From DATJPR01 sp963843525 (GTDB taxonomy: Bacteria; Bacteroidota; Ignavibacteria; UBA10030; UBA6906): a stretch of 64,000 bases of DNA. Of this stretch, positions 7,962-16,878 are shown in pieces. The notes under the pieces are model-generated. The model searched no databases. It was not told where the DNA came from and was given only the letters and a program-made list of their open reading frames with translations. The stretch lies in the NCBI GenBank assembly GCA_963843525.1, contig CAWJKM010000007.1, positions 620,001-684,000 on the forward strand, given 5' to 3'. Each line of letters opens with the position of its first letter. Positions within the stretch are counted from its first letter, which is position 1. Both the position numbers and the translations under genes were made by a program.

Positions 7962-9317
7962 ATGGCTGGGAATACGTTGGGCAGCAACATTCACATCGTG
8001 ACGTTCGGGGAAAGTCATGGGCGCGCTATCGGCGCTGTCCTCGACGGTGTGCGCCCGGGCCTTGCAATCAGTCTGGAAGCTATTCAGCACGAACTCGATC
8101 GCCGGAGACCGGGGCAGAGCGCAGTAACTACGTTACGTTCCGAGGCCGACAAAGTGGAGATCCTCAGCGGCGTGTTCGAGGGAAAGACCACTGGCACACC
8201 CATCTGTCTTCTGATATGGAACACCGATCAGAAGCCGCAGGCATATGAGAAGATCAAGGATATGTTCCGGCCGGGGCACGCCGGGTATACGTACCTTGCG
8301 AAGTTCGGCATCAGTGACTACAGGGGCGGGGGTCGGTCGTCCGGGCGAGAAACTGCGGCCCGGGTCGCGGCGGGTGCGATAGCGAAGCAGCTCCTCGAAA
8401 AGAAGGGGATACGGGTTATCGCCTATACAAAGGAGATCGCGGGAATCTCCGCCAGGACCTTCGATGTTGATGTCATCGAAAAAAATCCCCTCCGGTGTCC
8501 CGATATGGTCGCCGCGAAGGAGATGGAGGAGCGTGTGTTGGCGGCAAAAGCGGAAGGTGATTCGGTGGGCGGCATTGTCGAGGTGGTGGTCCGGAATCCT
8601 CCGCCCGGCCTGGGTGAACCGGTCTTTGATAAACTGGAAGCAGACCTGGGGAAGGCGCTCCTTTCGATCGGCGCCGTCAAGGGGTACGAAGTGGGGAATG
8701 GATTCCTCGCCGCGCGGCTGAAGGGGAGCGAAAACAACGACCCGATGTACGTCGAAGAGACGACGGGCCGTGTGCGTACGAGGACCAATAACGCGGGGGG
8801 GATCGCAGGCGGGATTTCGAATGGTGAAGACATCGTGGTCCGCATTGCGGTCAAACCTCCTTCCTCCATCCGCAAAGAACAGGATACCGTCACGGTCGGG
8901 AAAAAACCGGCCATCATCTCGGTCGAAGGCCGGCATGATCCGTGTATCTGTCCAAGGGTTGTCCCCGTTGCCGAGGCGATGGTCGCATTGACAATCTTTG
9001 ACCATCTGACCCGGCTGCAACTTCTCCGGAAGACTCCGAGACTCAGGGAACTCAGGGACACCATCGACCAGATCGATCACAACATCGTCCTCCTTCTTTT
9101 CGAACGGCTGGCGATCGTCAGGCAGATCGGGGAGGTCAAGAAACATCGCGGGACGAAGATTGGCGATCGAAAACGCGAGGAGGAAGTCCTGCGGAAACAA
9201 CTCGCCGTCGCAGGTGATCTGGGGCTCGATGTGGATTTTACGCGCGATCTCTTCAAGGCGATCTTCCAGCTCTCCAAAGCAACACAACGCGCCGGGAAAG
9301 GAACGAACCGCCGGTGA
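7962..9317 (+). CDS. aroC: Chorismate synthase fused to a type II chorismate mutase domain
   Basis: Residues 1-355 are chorismate synthase (EPSP to chorismate, using reduced flavin). The signatures are TFGESHGRAIG, the basic loop SGRETAARVAAGA, TRTNNAGGIAGGISNG and the late RHDPCICPRVVPVAEAM. Residues 360-451 form an AroQ-type helical chorismate mutase, with LRELRDTIDQID, LLFERLAIVRQIGEVK and IGDRKREEEVL carrying the expected Arg, Lys, Asp and Glu positions. One polypeptide could therefore make chorismate and turn it into prephenate for the next gene, tyrA. Mutase fusions to DAHP synthase, PheA or TyrA are common; a fusion to AroC is unusual. The GTGA overlap couples it to tyrA. Confidence 0.93.
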   Translation: MAGNTLGSNIHIVTFGESHGRAIGAVLDGVRPGLAISLEAIQHELDRRRPGQSAVTTLRSEADKVEILSGVFEGKTTGTPICLLIWNTDQKPQAYEKIKDMFRPGHAGYTYLAKFGISDYRGGGRSSGRETAARVAAGAIAKQLLEKKGIRVIAYTKEIAGISARTFDVDVIEKNPLRCPDMVAAKEMEERVLAAKAEGDSVGGIVEVVVRNPPPGLGEPVFDKLEADLGKALLSIGAVKGYEVGNGFLAARLKGSENNDPMYVEETTGRVRTRTNNAGGIAGGISNGEDIVVRIAVKPPSSIRKEQDTVTVGKKPAIISVEGRHDPCICPRVVPVAEAMVALTIFDHLTRLQLLRKTPRLRELRDTIDQIDHNIVLLLFERLAIVRQIGEVKKHRGTKIGDRKREEEVLRKQLAVAGDLGLDVDFTRDLFKAIFQLSKATQRAGKGTNRR

Positions 9318-10051
9318 CCATAGGACTTCTCGGCTATGGCCGGTTCGGCCGGCTCGTCGCGGACTTGCTGGCCAAAAGGGTGAACGTCGTGGTGTGGGAT
9401 CCTTCACGGCCCCGCCGGACGCGGCCGGGGAAGCGTGTGAAATGGGGGACCCTCGAACAGGTCGCCCGGCAGAGGATTGTTCTTCTCGCAGTCCCCATTT
9501 CAACAATGCGTCCCGTCCTCCGGCGCATCCGGCCTCTCGTTGTGCCGGGGTCTCTGGTTGTGGACGTCTGCGCAGTGAAGTCGTTGCCGGTGCGCTGGAT
9601 GGCCGCAATGCTCCCGCCCGACATTTCTCTCCTGGGCACGCATCCGCTGTTCGGCCCTGACAGTTACTCGGGCACCCTCAGGGGACATCGCATCGTCCTG
9701 TGCCCGGTGCGCGGGCCGGGGAGGATCGTGCGCGATGCCAAACGCCTGCTGGCCCGCGAAGGCCTCACGGTCGAAGTCATGGATCCTGATGACCACGACC
9801 GGATGATGGCCGATACGGTGTTTCTCACGCAGTGTGTAGGCAGGGCTGTCGCTGCCGCCGGCCTTGCCGCAACGCCCGGAGGCACAGTCTTTTACCGGCA
9901 ACTCCGATCAATGGTGGACGTGGCACGGAACGATTCTGAAGAGCTTTTCCTTGACATGTGGCGATTCAACCGCCATGCAAGAACCGTCGCCCGGCGCCTC
10001 GGGATGGGGTGGAATCATCTTCAACATCTCCTCACGTCCTCTTCTCTGTAA
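9314..10051 (+). CDS. tyrA: Prephenate (or arogenate) dehydrogenase
   Basis: This 245-residue oxidoreductase acts in tyrosine synthesis. The N-terminal GLLGYGRFG is the dinucleotide-binding loop, DVCAVKSLPV and GTHPLFGPDS are the TyrA motifs with the active-site histidine, and DPDDHDRMMADTVFLTQ closes the first domain. It starts with GTG inside the aroC stop. It is short for the family and lacks an ACT regulatory domain, so tyrosine feedback at this enzyme is not expected. Prephenate versus arogenate specificity cannot be read from the sequence. Confidence 0.88.
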   Translation: MTIGLLGYGRFGRLVADLLAKRVNVVVWDPSRPRRTRPGKRVKWGTLEQVARQRIVLLAVPISTMRPVLRRIRPLVVPGSLVVDVCAVKSLPVRWMAAMLPPDISLLGTHPLFGPDSYSGTLRGHRIVLCPVRGPGRIVRDAKRLLAREGLTVEVMDPDDHDRMMADTVFLTQCVGRAVAAAGLAATPGGTVFYRQLRSMVDVARNDSEELFLDMWRFNRHARTVARRLGMGWNHLQHLLTSSSL

Positions 10052-10069
10052 TTTGATTTGCATTCGCGC

Positions 10070-10777
10070 ATGATCGAACTCAAAGACGTAGTAAAAAAAT
10101 TCGGTTCCTTCACCGCGGTCGACGGTGTCACACTCGGCGTCGGAAAGGGAGAACTGTTCGGATTCCTCGGCCCGAATGGCGCGGGGAAGACGACCACCAT
10201 TAAGACCATGACCGGGCTCCTCTCTCCGACGTCCGGGCACTGTCTCATCAATGGAGCCGACGTCCACCGGCATCCCATGGAAGCAAAACAGATGCTTGCG
10301 TATGTTCCCGACCAACCGTTTTTGTACGACAAGCTGACCGGACGGGAGTTTCTGTATTTCCTCGGTGGCATATTCAAGATGGATCCGCCGGCAATCCGCC
10401 AGGGTATCGACGATTTGGTGGAGACGTTCGGTATCGGCGAATTCCTGGACCGGCGCGCCGAGGAGTATTCGCAGGGGATGCGCCAGCGGATTGTGATCGC
10501 CGGGGCGTTGCTGCATGAACCGCTCGTGCTGGTCATCGATGAACCTCTCGTCGGACTTGATCCGAGGAGCAGTCGGCTCGTGAAAGACGCGCTGAAGGCG
10601 CGCTGCCAGCAGGGACTGACGGTGTTTATGTCCACCCATCTGCTCGATATCGTGGAAGAGCTCTGCGACCGCATTGCCATCATCAATCGCGGAAAGATCG
10701 TCCATGAGCAGGTGAGAAACGAGAAAGGGGGATTTTCAGGGGACCTTGAATCACTCTTCCTCGAACTCACAGGCTGA
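10070..10777 (+). CDS. ABC transporter ATP-binding protein (ABC-2 exporter type)
   Basis: A 235-residue ATPase with Walker A GPNGAGKTT (about 34-42), the signature YSQGMRQRI and Walker B VLVIDEPLVGLDP, followed by a switch histidine in STHLLD. The closest general type is the CcmA/NatA/YadG group that energises ABC-2 permeases. I chose the ATG at 10070 (MIELKDVVKKFG); a TTG four codons upstream is also open. The permease follows after about 108 bases. The substrate is unknown. Confidence 0.9.
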   Translation: MIELKDVVKKFGSFTAVDGVTLGVGKGELFGFLGPNGAGKTTTIKTMTGLLSPTSGHCLINGADVHRHPMEAKQMLAYVPDQPFLYDKLTGREFLYFLGGIFKMDPPAIRQGIDDLVETFGIGEFLDRRAEEYSQGMRQRIVIAGALLHEPLVLVIDEPLVGLDPRSSRLVKDALKARCQQGLTVFMSTHLLDIVEELCDRIAIINRGKIVHEQVRNEKGGFSGDLESLFLELTG

Positions 10778-10885
10778 CGCCACTTCAACCAAAGGATCCT
10801 GCGCAATGAGCGGGAGAGAGTCGGCTCCATCTTCCGGAACAGGCCGGCGGCGCGCATGGAGTTTTGCCCGGAGGCGCGGTCATTC

Positions 10886-12580
10886 ATGAAACCGATCGGA
10901 CTTCTTCTCTGGATCCGCCTCCGCGGTTTCCGGAATCGCCTTGCGGCTTCGCGCCTGTCCGACGCGCCGGCGTCGATAGCAACGCTCCTCGTGTTCGGAG
11001 GGTTCTTCGTCGGAGTGTTCTTCCTCTCTCGTTGGACCACGCTCTATTTTCTCAATACTGCGCATATCGGTTCCTTTCTCACGCACCGCTTCCTCGCGAT
11101 GGTACTGTATGTCCTGTTTGTGACCGTCAACCTCGGAAACGTCATCATCTGCTATGCAACGTTCTATCGTTCCGAGGAGGTGAATTTCCTCATGGCCCTT
11201 CCCCTCCGGGCCGACCAGATCTTCGTCGCGAAATTCCTCGACAACTTCTTCTCCAGTTCCATCACGATGGTCATGATCGGAACGGCCCTGTTCCTTGGAT
11301 ATGCGTCGGTGTTCCAGCTACCGTGGTTGTTCTACCTCCTCGCCCCGGTCCTGGTGAACTTTCCATTCTTGCTCATGTCCGGAATCATCGCCGTGGTGGC
11401 GATCGTGCTCCTTATCGCCGTTGCCTCGAGGACAGGCGCCAGGCGACTGATGGGTTTGAGTATTGTCGTGTATATGGTGGCCGTGTATGCCTATTTCAAA
11501 GTGACAAACCCGATTGACCTCGTGAACCAGGTCATGCGTCATTATCCCTATGTGAACGCGTACTTCGGTGAGCTCGATCCGTTTATTGCGCATTACCTTC
11601 CGAACTACTGGGTCTCGGAATTTCTTTACTGGACGGTCAACGGCCACTCCGCCCGTGCACTCTCATATGCTCTCCTCCTGGACGGGACCACCGTGGTCAT
11701 GCTGGCGATCCTTTGGTTCGTGGGACGCCGCTTCTATTACCGGAGCTGGCTGGGGGCGGCTGAAAGCCAGGCCTCGTCCCAGTCGAAGAACACGAACGCA
11801 GAAGACTCGTTCTTTGCCTTCAACCGGCAGACCCTGCCGAACCGTCAGGACGACGTTCTCCTGAAAAGAGACTTCTGGCTTTTCTTCCGGGACCCCAATC
11901 AATGGGTGCATTTCCTGCTCATGGTGTTGCTGTTGACGGTCTTTGTGCTGTCAATGTCCGCCGTGGAATTTTCTTCTGCCCAGCAGGTCACGCAAACCGC
12001 GTCCTACGTCACACTCCTGCTCTTTAACGGGTTTCTGGTTTCCTCGGTGGCTCTCCGGTTCGTCTTCCCTGCAGTCAGCCAGGAAGGTCTTGCCTTCTGG
12101 TGTGTCCGGTCCGCTCCCGTCAATCTGGGCAAGCTCTACTGGCAGAAATTCATGTGGTCGCTCGCTCTCGTTCTCACAGTGTCTCTTTCACTTTCAATCG
12201 CCTCAGCGGTTCTTACGCGACAACATCCTGTCCTCTCGAACGCGGCGACGATCAGCATGGCCAGCGTTGCGGTGGCGATCACCAGCATGTATCTCGGGTC
12301 CGGTGCGGTCTTTGCGCAATTCAAAGAGCGGAACCCGATTAGTGTGGCCTCTTCCAGGGGCGCGACCCTTACATTTTTGCTGAGCATGTTGTATCTTGTG
12401 GTCGTGACCGGAGTTATCACGATTCCAGCCTACCAATTCTATGCGCACTCGCCCACCCCCGGCAGCTCTGCCGGCGACATCTGGTATGGGCCGCTGGGGT
12501 TTGTTGCCGGAATTTCATTGGTCATTGCATCACTCTATACCTACTTTGGCCTGAGAAGTCTATCAAGGGACTACGCATGA
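10886..12580 (+). CDS. ABC-2 type transporter permease
   Basis: A polytopic protein of 564 residues with about a dozen hydrophobic segments, for example around SIATLLVFGGFFVGVFFL and FLLMVLLLTVFVLSMS. The motif ALPLRADQIFVAKF after the first helices is typical of large ABC-2 permeases that pair with a soluble ATPase. GGAGG lies 11 bases before this ATG (MKPIGLLLW); an in-frame ATG at 10856 is the alternative. The stop overlaps the next start as ATGA. This suggests that the TPR/binding-protein gene is made together with the exporter, although a periplasmic binding domain is unusual for an exporter. Confidence 0.85.
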   Translation: MKPIGLLLWIRLRGFRNRLAASRLSDAPASIATLLVFGGFFVGVFFLSRWTTLYFLNTAHIGSFLTHRFLAMVLYVLFVTVNLGNVIICYATFYRSEEVNFLMALPLRADQIFVAKFLDNFFSSSITMVMIGTALFLGYASVFQLPWLFYLLAPVLVNFPFLLMSGIIAVVAIVLLIAVASRTGARRLMGLSIVVYMVAVYAYFKVTNPIDLVNQVMRHYPYVNAYFGELDPFIAHYLPNYWVSEFLYWTVNGHSARALSYALLLDGTTVVMLAILWFVGRRFYYRSWLGAAESQASSQSKNTNAEDSFFAFNRQTLPNRQDDVLLKRDFWLFFRDPNQWVHFLLMVLLLTVFVLSMSAVEFSSAQQVTQTASYVTLLLFNGFLVSSVALRFVFPAVSQEGLAFWCVRSAPVNLGKLYWQKFMWSLALVLTVSLSLSIASAVLTRQHPVLSNAATISMASVAVAITSMYLGSGAVFAQFKERNPISVASSRGATLTFLLSMLYLVVVTGVITIPAYQFYAHSPTPGSSAGDIWYGPLGFVAGISLVIASLYTYFGLRSLSRDYA

Positions 12581-14611
12581 CGCCGGCAGGAAAACTGTTG
12601 ACCCCCCTTCGACTTATCCCTCTCCTCGGTGTGATGATGTTCGCATGCCTGCCGGCTCGCTCGCAGCAGCCGGTGTATGACAGCTTTGCGGAACAGGTGT
12701 TTCAGCGGGGCGTGCAGGCATTCGATCAGGGGCGCTACCGGGCCGCCCGGGTGTCGTTCGATTCCGTGATTGCGATGCAGCCGATGAATCAGCGGGAGAC
12801 AGCCGCCTCCATCATGAGGGCGAAAAGCCTCTACGCGATGAACGAGTATTATGACGCTTCGAAGGACGGCACGCTCTTTTCTTTCCCGGTATCCTTCTTC
12901 ACTGTATATCGCCGACGCGCACCTTCTTCTGGCGCGCATCTACCTGCGCATAGAGCGATACGACGAGGCGCGCGAGATGGCACTGCAGGCATGGCGAGAG
13001 GTCCCGGGGAATCCGCCGGCATCCCTTGAAAGGGAAGTGCGGGCGGTCGTTGATACGATTTTTCTCGACCATACCCCCATCGAGGGTCTGTACAGTGCCA
13101 TCAATTGGAGCGGGTCTGCAAGCGGACGGGCGCACCTCTGGCAATTGGCTGTCGAGAGGGAGAGCGCCCGGGGCAATCTCGCGGCCGCCAGGGTGGCAGT
13201 CGATTCCCTCACCTCAAGGTATTCGTCCTTCATCCCCCATGAGGTCCTCGAAAACCTTCGCCTGCGTCTCTCCGGAGTCTCCACGATAAAAATCGGAGTT
13301 CTCCTTCCCTTGCTTCAGGGTGAGTCTTCCTCGCCGATGAAGGAAGTCGGGAATGCGGTCTACGATGGCGTTCTTGCAGCCTATCAGCTCTTTTCAGCCA
13401 ACGGCGGGAAAAATCTTCAGGTCTCGCTGGATACCAGGGATTCGAAGCACGATATTCAGGTCGCGACCGACGCGGTGCGGGCATTTGCAGCGGATTCTTC
13501 CGTTGTTGCGGTGATCGGGCCGGTCTATTCGAACGTCGCCATCGCCGCAGCACGGGTTGCAGGGGCGAACCGTCTTCCCCTTCTTACGCCGACCGCCAAC
13601 CAAAATGGGATCGCTGCGCTTGGCCCGTCGGTGTTCCAGGTGAACCCCGACTACGAGCAGCGGGGACGTGCGATGGCCCGGTATGCGGTCCGGTCGCTGG
13701 GTGCGCGCGTCGTGGGTGTTCTCGCCCCCTCGGACACGTACGCAAAATTCCTCGCCGACGGTTTTGCAAAAGAAGCGAAGGAGGAGGGAGCAACGGTAGC
13801 TGCCGTCGCCTGGTATCAAAAAGGGATGTCCGATTTGCGATCGCAATTCTCGGCATTGCGCGCTGCCGGGCTGCAACAAATGGCGGAGCCGATGGTTTCG
13901 TTCGGTGGAAAATTGGGGCCACACGACGTCATGAAGCTGGTCCTCCTCGGAGTTCCGGTGAAGCGTGTGGATTCGCTCCTGGCTAAGAGTGCCAGGGTCC
14001 CTGCACGCTGGCTCCTTGGCCCGCGCGGCAAGGAAATGCTTGATTCTGTCGGCATCCGCCTCTGGTACGACCAGACGGGTGTCGATAGCCTGGACAAAAG
14101 CGTGACCGGGATCCAGGCGCTGTATTGCCCGATATCCGGTCCCGATGAGATCGGCGTGGTGTCGTCTCAACTCGTGTACAACAACATTAAGACCCACCTC
14201 CTCGGGTCCGGCGAATGGTATAGTCTGCCCGACCTTGATGGAAGTCGCAGGTATTGTACCGGAGTCCAGTTTGAAACCGATACATTTGTGGATTCGTCAA
14301 CCAGTGCGTATCGGCAATTCTCCGGAGATTTCTCCACGCAGTTCAAGAAGCCCCCGGATAAATTCACCCTCTATGGGTACGATGCGGCGAGTCTGGTTTT
14401 CTCCCTTCTCAGCCGGGGGGCAACGAGCCGCGAAGCACTGACAACGGCGCTGGGTGCGACGAGGGATTTCGAAGGGCTAAAGGGTCGCGTCGGATTCAGT
14501 GCCGGCAGGGTCAATGCATGGGTCCATATCGTCGAGTATAACGGAGAAGGAGTCGTCCCGGTGACAGAGGTCAACGGCTCAGCGATGGATGGTGTGCAAG
14601 CCGGGAAGTAA
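12577..14611 (+). CDS. Secreted TPR plus periplasmic-binding-protein-like protein, with a frameshift near 12865
   Basis: Two overlapping frames (12577-13029 and 12851-14611) together make one protein. The first gives a signal peptide (to about ARSQQ) and TPR-like helices up to AMNEYYDASK. The second continues the repeat with TARSFLSRYPSSLYIADAHL, adds further TPR helices, and then has a type 1 periplasmic-binding fold (KIGVLLPLLQGESS, VIGPVYSNVAIAAA, KFTLYGYDAA). Dropping one G at about 12865 joins the two frames without loss. The architecture resembles LpoA-type or Leu/Ile/Val-binding-like proteins; the function is unknown. The extra base may be a sequencing error or a real inactivating mutation. 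The first frame's tail after residue 96 is out of frame and meaningless. Confidence 0.75.
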
Positions 14612-14724
14612 GGAAGTGTCGGCGAGTCCAGTCGTGACTCACCATAGTTGTTCTCTCCCGCCAGAACAGAGCAGGTATTCTCGACACCCGCTCAGAGCGG
14701 AATATACCGGCGAGGAGAGGAATC

Positions 14725-15399
14725 ATGGCACTGCGGAATTGGCCGTCGCGAGAGCAACCTCGGGAACGGCTCATCAACATCGGTCCCTCGGCGCTCTCTG
14801 ATGCCGAGCTCATAGCAATTCTTTTGCGGACGGGCGTGAAAGGGAAGAGCGCACTGGATGTGGCTCGTGCCCTGATGGAACGCTTACGGTCCATCCGAGA
14901 ACTTGCCCGCCTGTCCCCACAAGAGCTTATTCAGTTGGAAGGAATCGGTGCCGCAAAGGCGACAGCGGTTCTCGCTGCAATGGAGCTCGGGAGGCGTGTC
15001 CAGGCATCCGCCGACGAAGAGCGCCCGATCCTGCGGTCACCGGATGACGCCGCGAAGCGGTTGATCCCGATTCTCCGCGACAGGGAGAAGGAGTCGTTTG
15101 TCGTGCTCGTCCTGGATGCGCAGAATGCTCTGCGCAAGCTTTCGGAGGTGTCGAGTGGAACTTTGAACGCCAGCCTGGTTCATCCGCGGGAGGTTTTCAA
15201 AGTGGCAATCCAGTTTGGCGCGGCGTCCATCATCATCGCTCATAATCACCCCAGCGGAAATCCCGAGCCAAGCGGGGAGGATGTTGAAATAACCCGGCAG
15301 CTCCTCGAGTCAGGGAAGATCCTCGGCATCCCGGTTCATGACCATCTGATTATTGCGGGGAATCGATTTACCAGTTTCGCTGAACGTGGTTTGATCTGA
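14725..15399 (+). CDS. radC: RadC/MPN-domain DNA repair-associated protein
   Basis: A 224-residue protein with an N-terminal helix-hairpin-helix region (LIQLEGIGAAKATAVLAA, about 72-89) and a C-terminal JAB/MPN metalloprotease-like domain. The metal motif HNHPSGNPEPSGED is complete, and a glutamate in the VSSGTLN segment region precedes it, as in the family. The cellular role of RadC remains unclear despite its name. GAGGAGAGG is well placed before the ATG. It stands alone, 113 bases after the TPR protein. Confidence 0.93.
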   Translation: MALRNWPSREQPRERLINIGPSALSDAELIAILLRTGVKGKSALDVARALMERLRSIRELARLSPQELIQLEGIGAAKATAVLAAMELGRRVQASADEERPILRSPDDAAKRLIPILRDREKESFVVLVLDAQNALRKLSEVSSGTLNASLVHPREVFKVAIQFGAASIIIAHNHPSGNPEPSGEDVEITRQLLESGKILGIPVHDHLIIAGNRFTSFAERGLI

Positions 15400-15581
15400 A
15401 ATTTTTTTAATATTGGGCATATCTGAGAACTATTCAAGCGGGTTTGAGGTTATGATTGCAGAACAAGGAGTGATTCCGGACGCGGAGCAACTTCTTATTC
15501 TGCAGTGGGTTAAGCGAATGGAGGTCATGCCTGGCATAAGGGGAATGACATATCCTTCCTGCCGGCAAAGTGAATTACCGT

Positions 15582-15610
15582 TTGACAATGTAGGGTTTTT
15601 TTAGTATCGT
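15582..15610 (+). promoter_or_regulatory. Candidate promoter of the small lipoprotein gene
   Basis: A perfect TTGACA at 15582-15587 is followed after 17 bases by TATCGT (15605-15610), four of six matches to TATAAT. It lies about 70 bases before the lipoprotein ATG. The rest of the 278-base gap from 15400 holds no gene that I can support. Confidence 0.4.
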
Positions 15611-15677
15611 CAGAGCGGACATCAGCCTCGATACGAAATCCAATCAACCCCCACCTATCCACCTTAGGAGGAATCCA

Positions 15678-15947
15678 ATGCGGACACTGAATAGGATGGT
15701 CATCGCATTCTGCATGACTTTCCTTCTTTCAGGCTCGTTAATGCTTGTGGGATGCTCATCCAGCCCGGATGAGGAGCAGATGAAGCAGTTGAACGACCTG
15801 AAGGATGAAGTTGCGAGTCTTCAGAAGGACTTGGCAGCTAAACAGCAGCAGAAGGCAACTCTTGACCAAGAGATCGCGGGAAAGAACGCTAAGCTCAAAA
15901 AGTGCAACGACGACCAACAGGTTGTCAAACAACGGTTGGCAAAGTAA
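15678..15947 (+). CDS. Small Lpp-like coiled-coil lipoprotein
   Basis: An 89-residue protein with a hydrophobic signal and a lipobox LMLVGC giving a lipidated cysteine at residue 26. From about residue 34 it is one helix-forming stretch with heptad-like spacing (LKDEVASLQKDLAAKQQQK), ending KQRLAK. This is the layout of Braun-type lipoproteins and of short outer-membrane coiled-coil lipoproteins; it has a C-terminal lysine, which in Lpp links to peptidoglycan. AGGAGG lies 7 bases before the ATG. The next gene is also an envelope coiled-coil protein. The exact role is unknown. Confidence 0.75.
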   Translation: MRTLNRMVIAFCMTFLLSGSLMLVGCSSSPDEEQMKQLNDLKDEVASLQKDLAAKQQQKATLDQEIAGKNAKLKKCNDDQQVVKQRLAK

Positions 15948-15997
15948 CGTCCCACCGGCAACTCATGAGCATGACAACCACCAAAGGAGTGTCGACA

Positions 15998-16756
15998 ATG
16001 AACGTGATGAAACTGTGCACCATCGTTCTTGCCGTCCTGCTGGTCGTAAGCGTCGGTTCCGCGCAGGAAAAGATGACCAAAGACCAGTGGCAGCAGGAAA
16101 TTACCAGCTATACCACTCAACGCACCGATTTAACGGCACAGGTGAAGTCTGTCACCGACCAGGTGACCGCGCTCACCCAGGAGTCTGCGAAGTTGGATGA
16201 CGACTATAACAAGTGCCTCGATGAGCTTTACGGGCTTGTGGGGTCGAACCAGAAAGAAGCTGAGGCATTCCGTGCAGAGATCGGGGAGACAGAGAATACC
16301 GCAAATGACCTAGCCCGTCTCTCAGATGCGGATCTGATGGCCCGCTCGGCGGATGTGGACGCACTTGCCGCCAAAGTGAAGAGCCTTTGGGACAATAAGC
16401 TGTCTCTCATACCGGAATTTTATGATCGCCTGACCGCTCTCAACGAAAAGGTGAAGGCCCTCCAGACGACGCTTGCGAGCCAGACCAAGATCTACACGGT
16501 CGGTACGTGGGCGCATGACAGAGACTGTCTCTGGAACATTGCCAAGAAGAAGGACATCTACGACAACGCGTGGATGTGGCCAAAAATCTGGCAGGGAAAT
16601 CGGGACCAGATTAAGGACCCCGATGTCATTCACCAGGGCCAGAAGCTCACCATCCCCAAGGGGAATGAATTGACGGCAGAAGAGAAGGGCGCGGCCAGAA
16701 AGTATTACTCGCGCAAGGCGGCAGCGGCGCAACCCGCGGAGCCTGCGACAAAGTAA
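15998..16756 (+). CDS. Secreted coiled-coil protein with a C-terminal LysM-type domain
   Basis: A 252-residue protein. Residues 1-23 are a signal peptide ending VGSAQ. A long coiled-coil region follows (about 30-160, for example RTDLTAQVKSVTDQVTALTQ). The end, from YTVGTWAHDRDCLWNIAKK to HQGQKLTIPKG, has the pattern of a LysM peptidoglycan-binding domain, including the tryptophan and the final PKG. The start at 15998 has AAAGGAGT before it; a longer frame from 15902 overlaps the lipoprotein gene and would hide the signal peptide. It probably spans the periplasm and binds the wall together with the lipoprotein upstream. Confidence 0.75.
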   Translation: MNVMKLCTIVLAVLLVVSVGSAQEKMTKDQWQQEITSYTTQRTDLTAQVKSVTDQVTALTQESAKLDDDYNKCLDELYGLVGSNQKEAEAFRAEIGETENTANDLARLSDADLMARSADVDALAAKVKSLWDNKLSLIPEFYDRLTALNEKVKALQTTLASQTKIYTVGTWAHDRDCLWNIAKKKDIYDNAWMWPKIWQGNRDQIKDPDVIHQGQKLTIPKGNELTAEEKGAARKYYSRKAAAAQPAEPATK

Positions 16757-16797
16757 CTGAGGCATTGCCACGCTGAACCCAACAGCGCATACCTTGA

Positions 16798-16838
16798 AAC
16801 CCCCTTTCCCGCCAGAGGCAGGAGAGGGGGTTTTCTTA
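16798..16838 (+). terminator. Rho-independent terminator after the LysM protein
   Basis: AACCCCCT at 16798-16805 pairs with AGGGGGTT at 16825-16832, with extra pairing inside the loop, and a T-rich tail TTCTTATTT follows. It ends the unit formed by the two envelope genes. Confidence 0.75.
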
Positions 16839-16878
16839 TTTGATCAACAGAATTGCATGGGGAGAACGAACGAGCGGA

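Noticed and set aside
15413..15604. 63-codon open frame after radC
   Set aside because: TTG start without a ribosome binding site, unremarkable composition, and it overlaps the TTGACA promoter box at its end.
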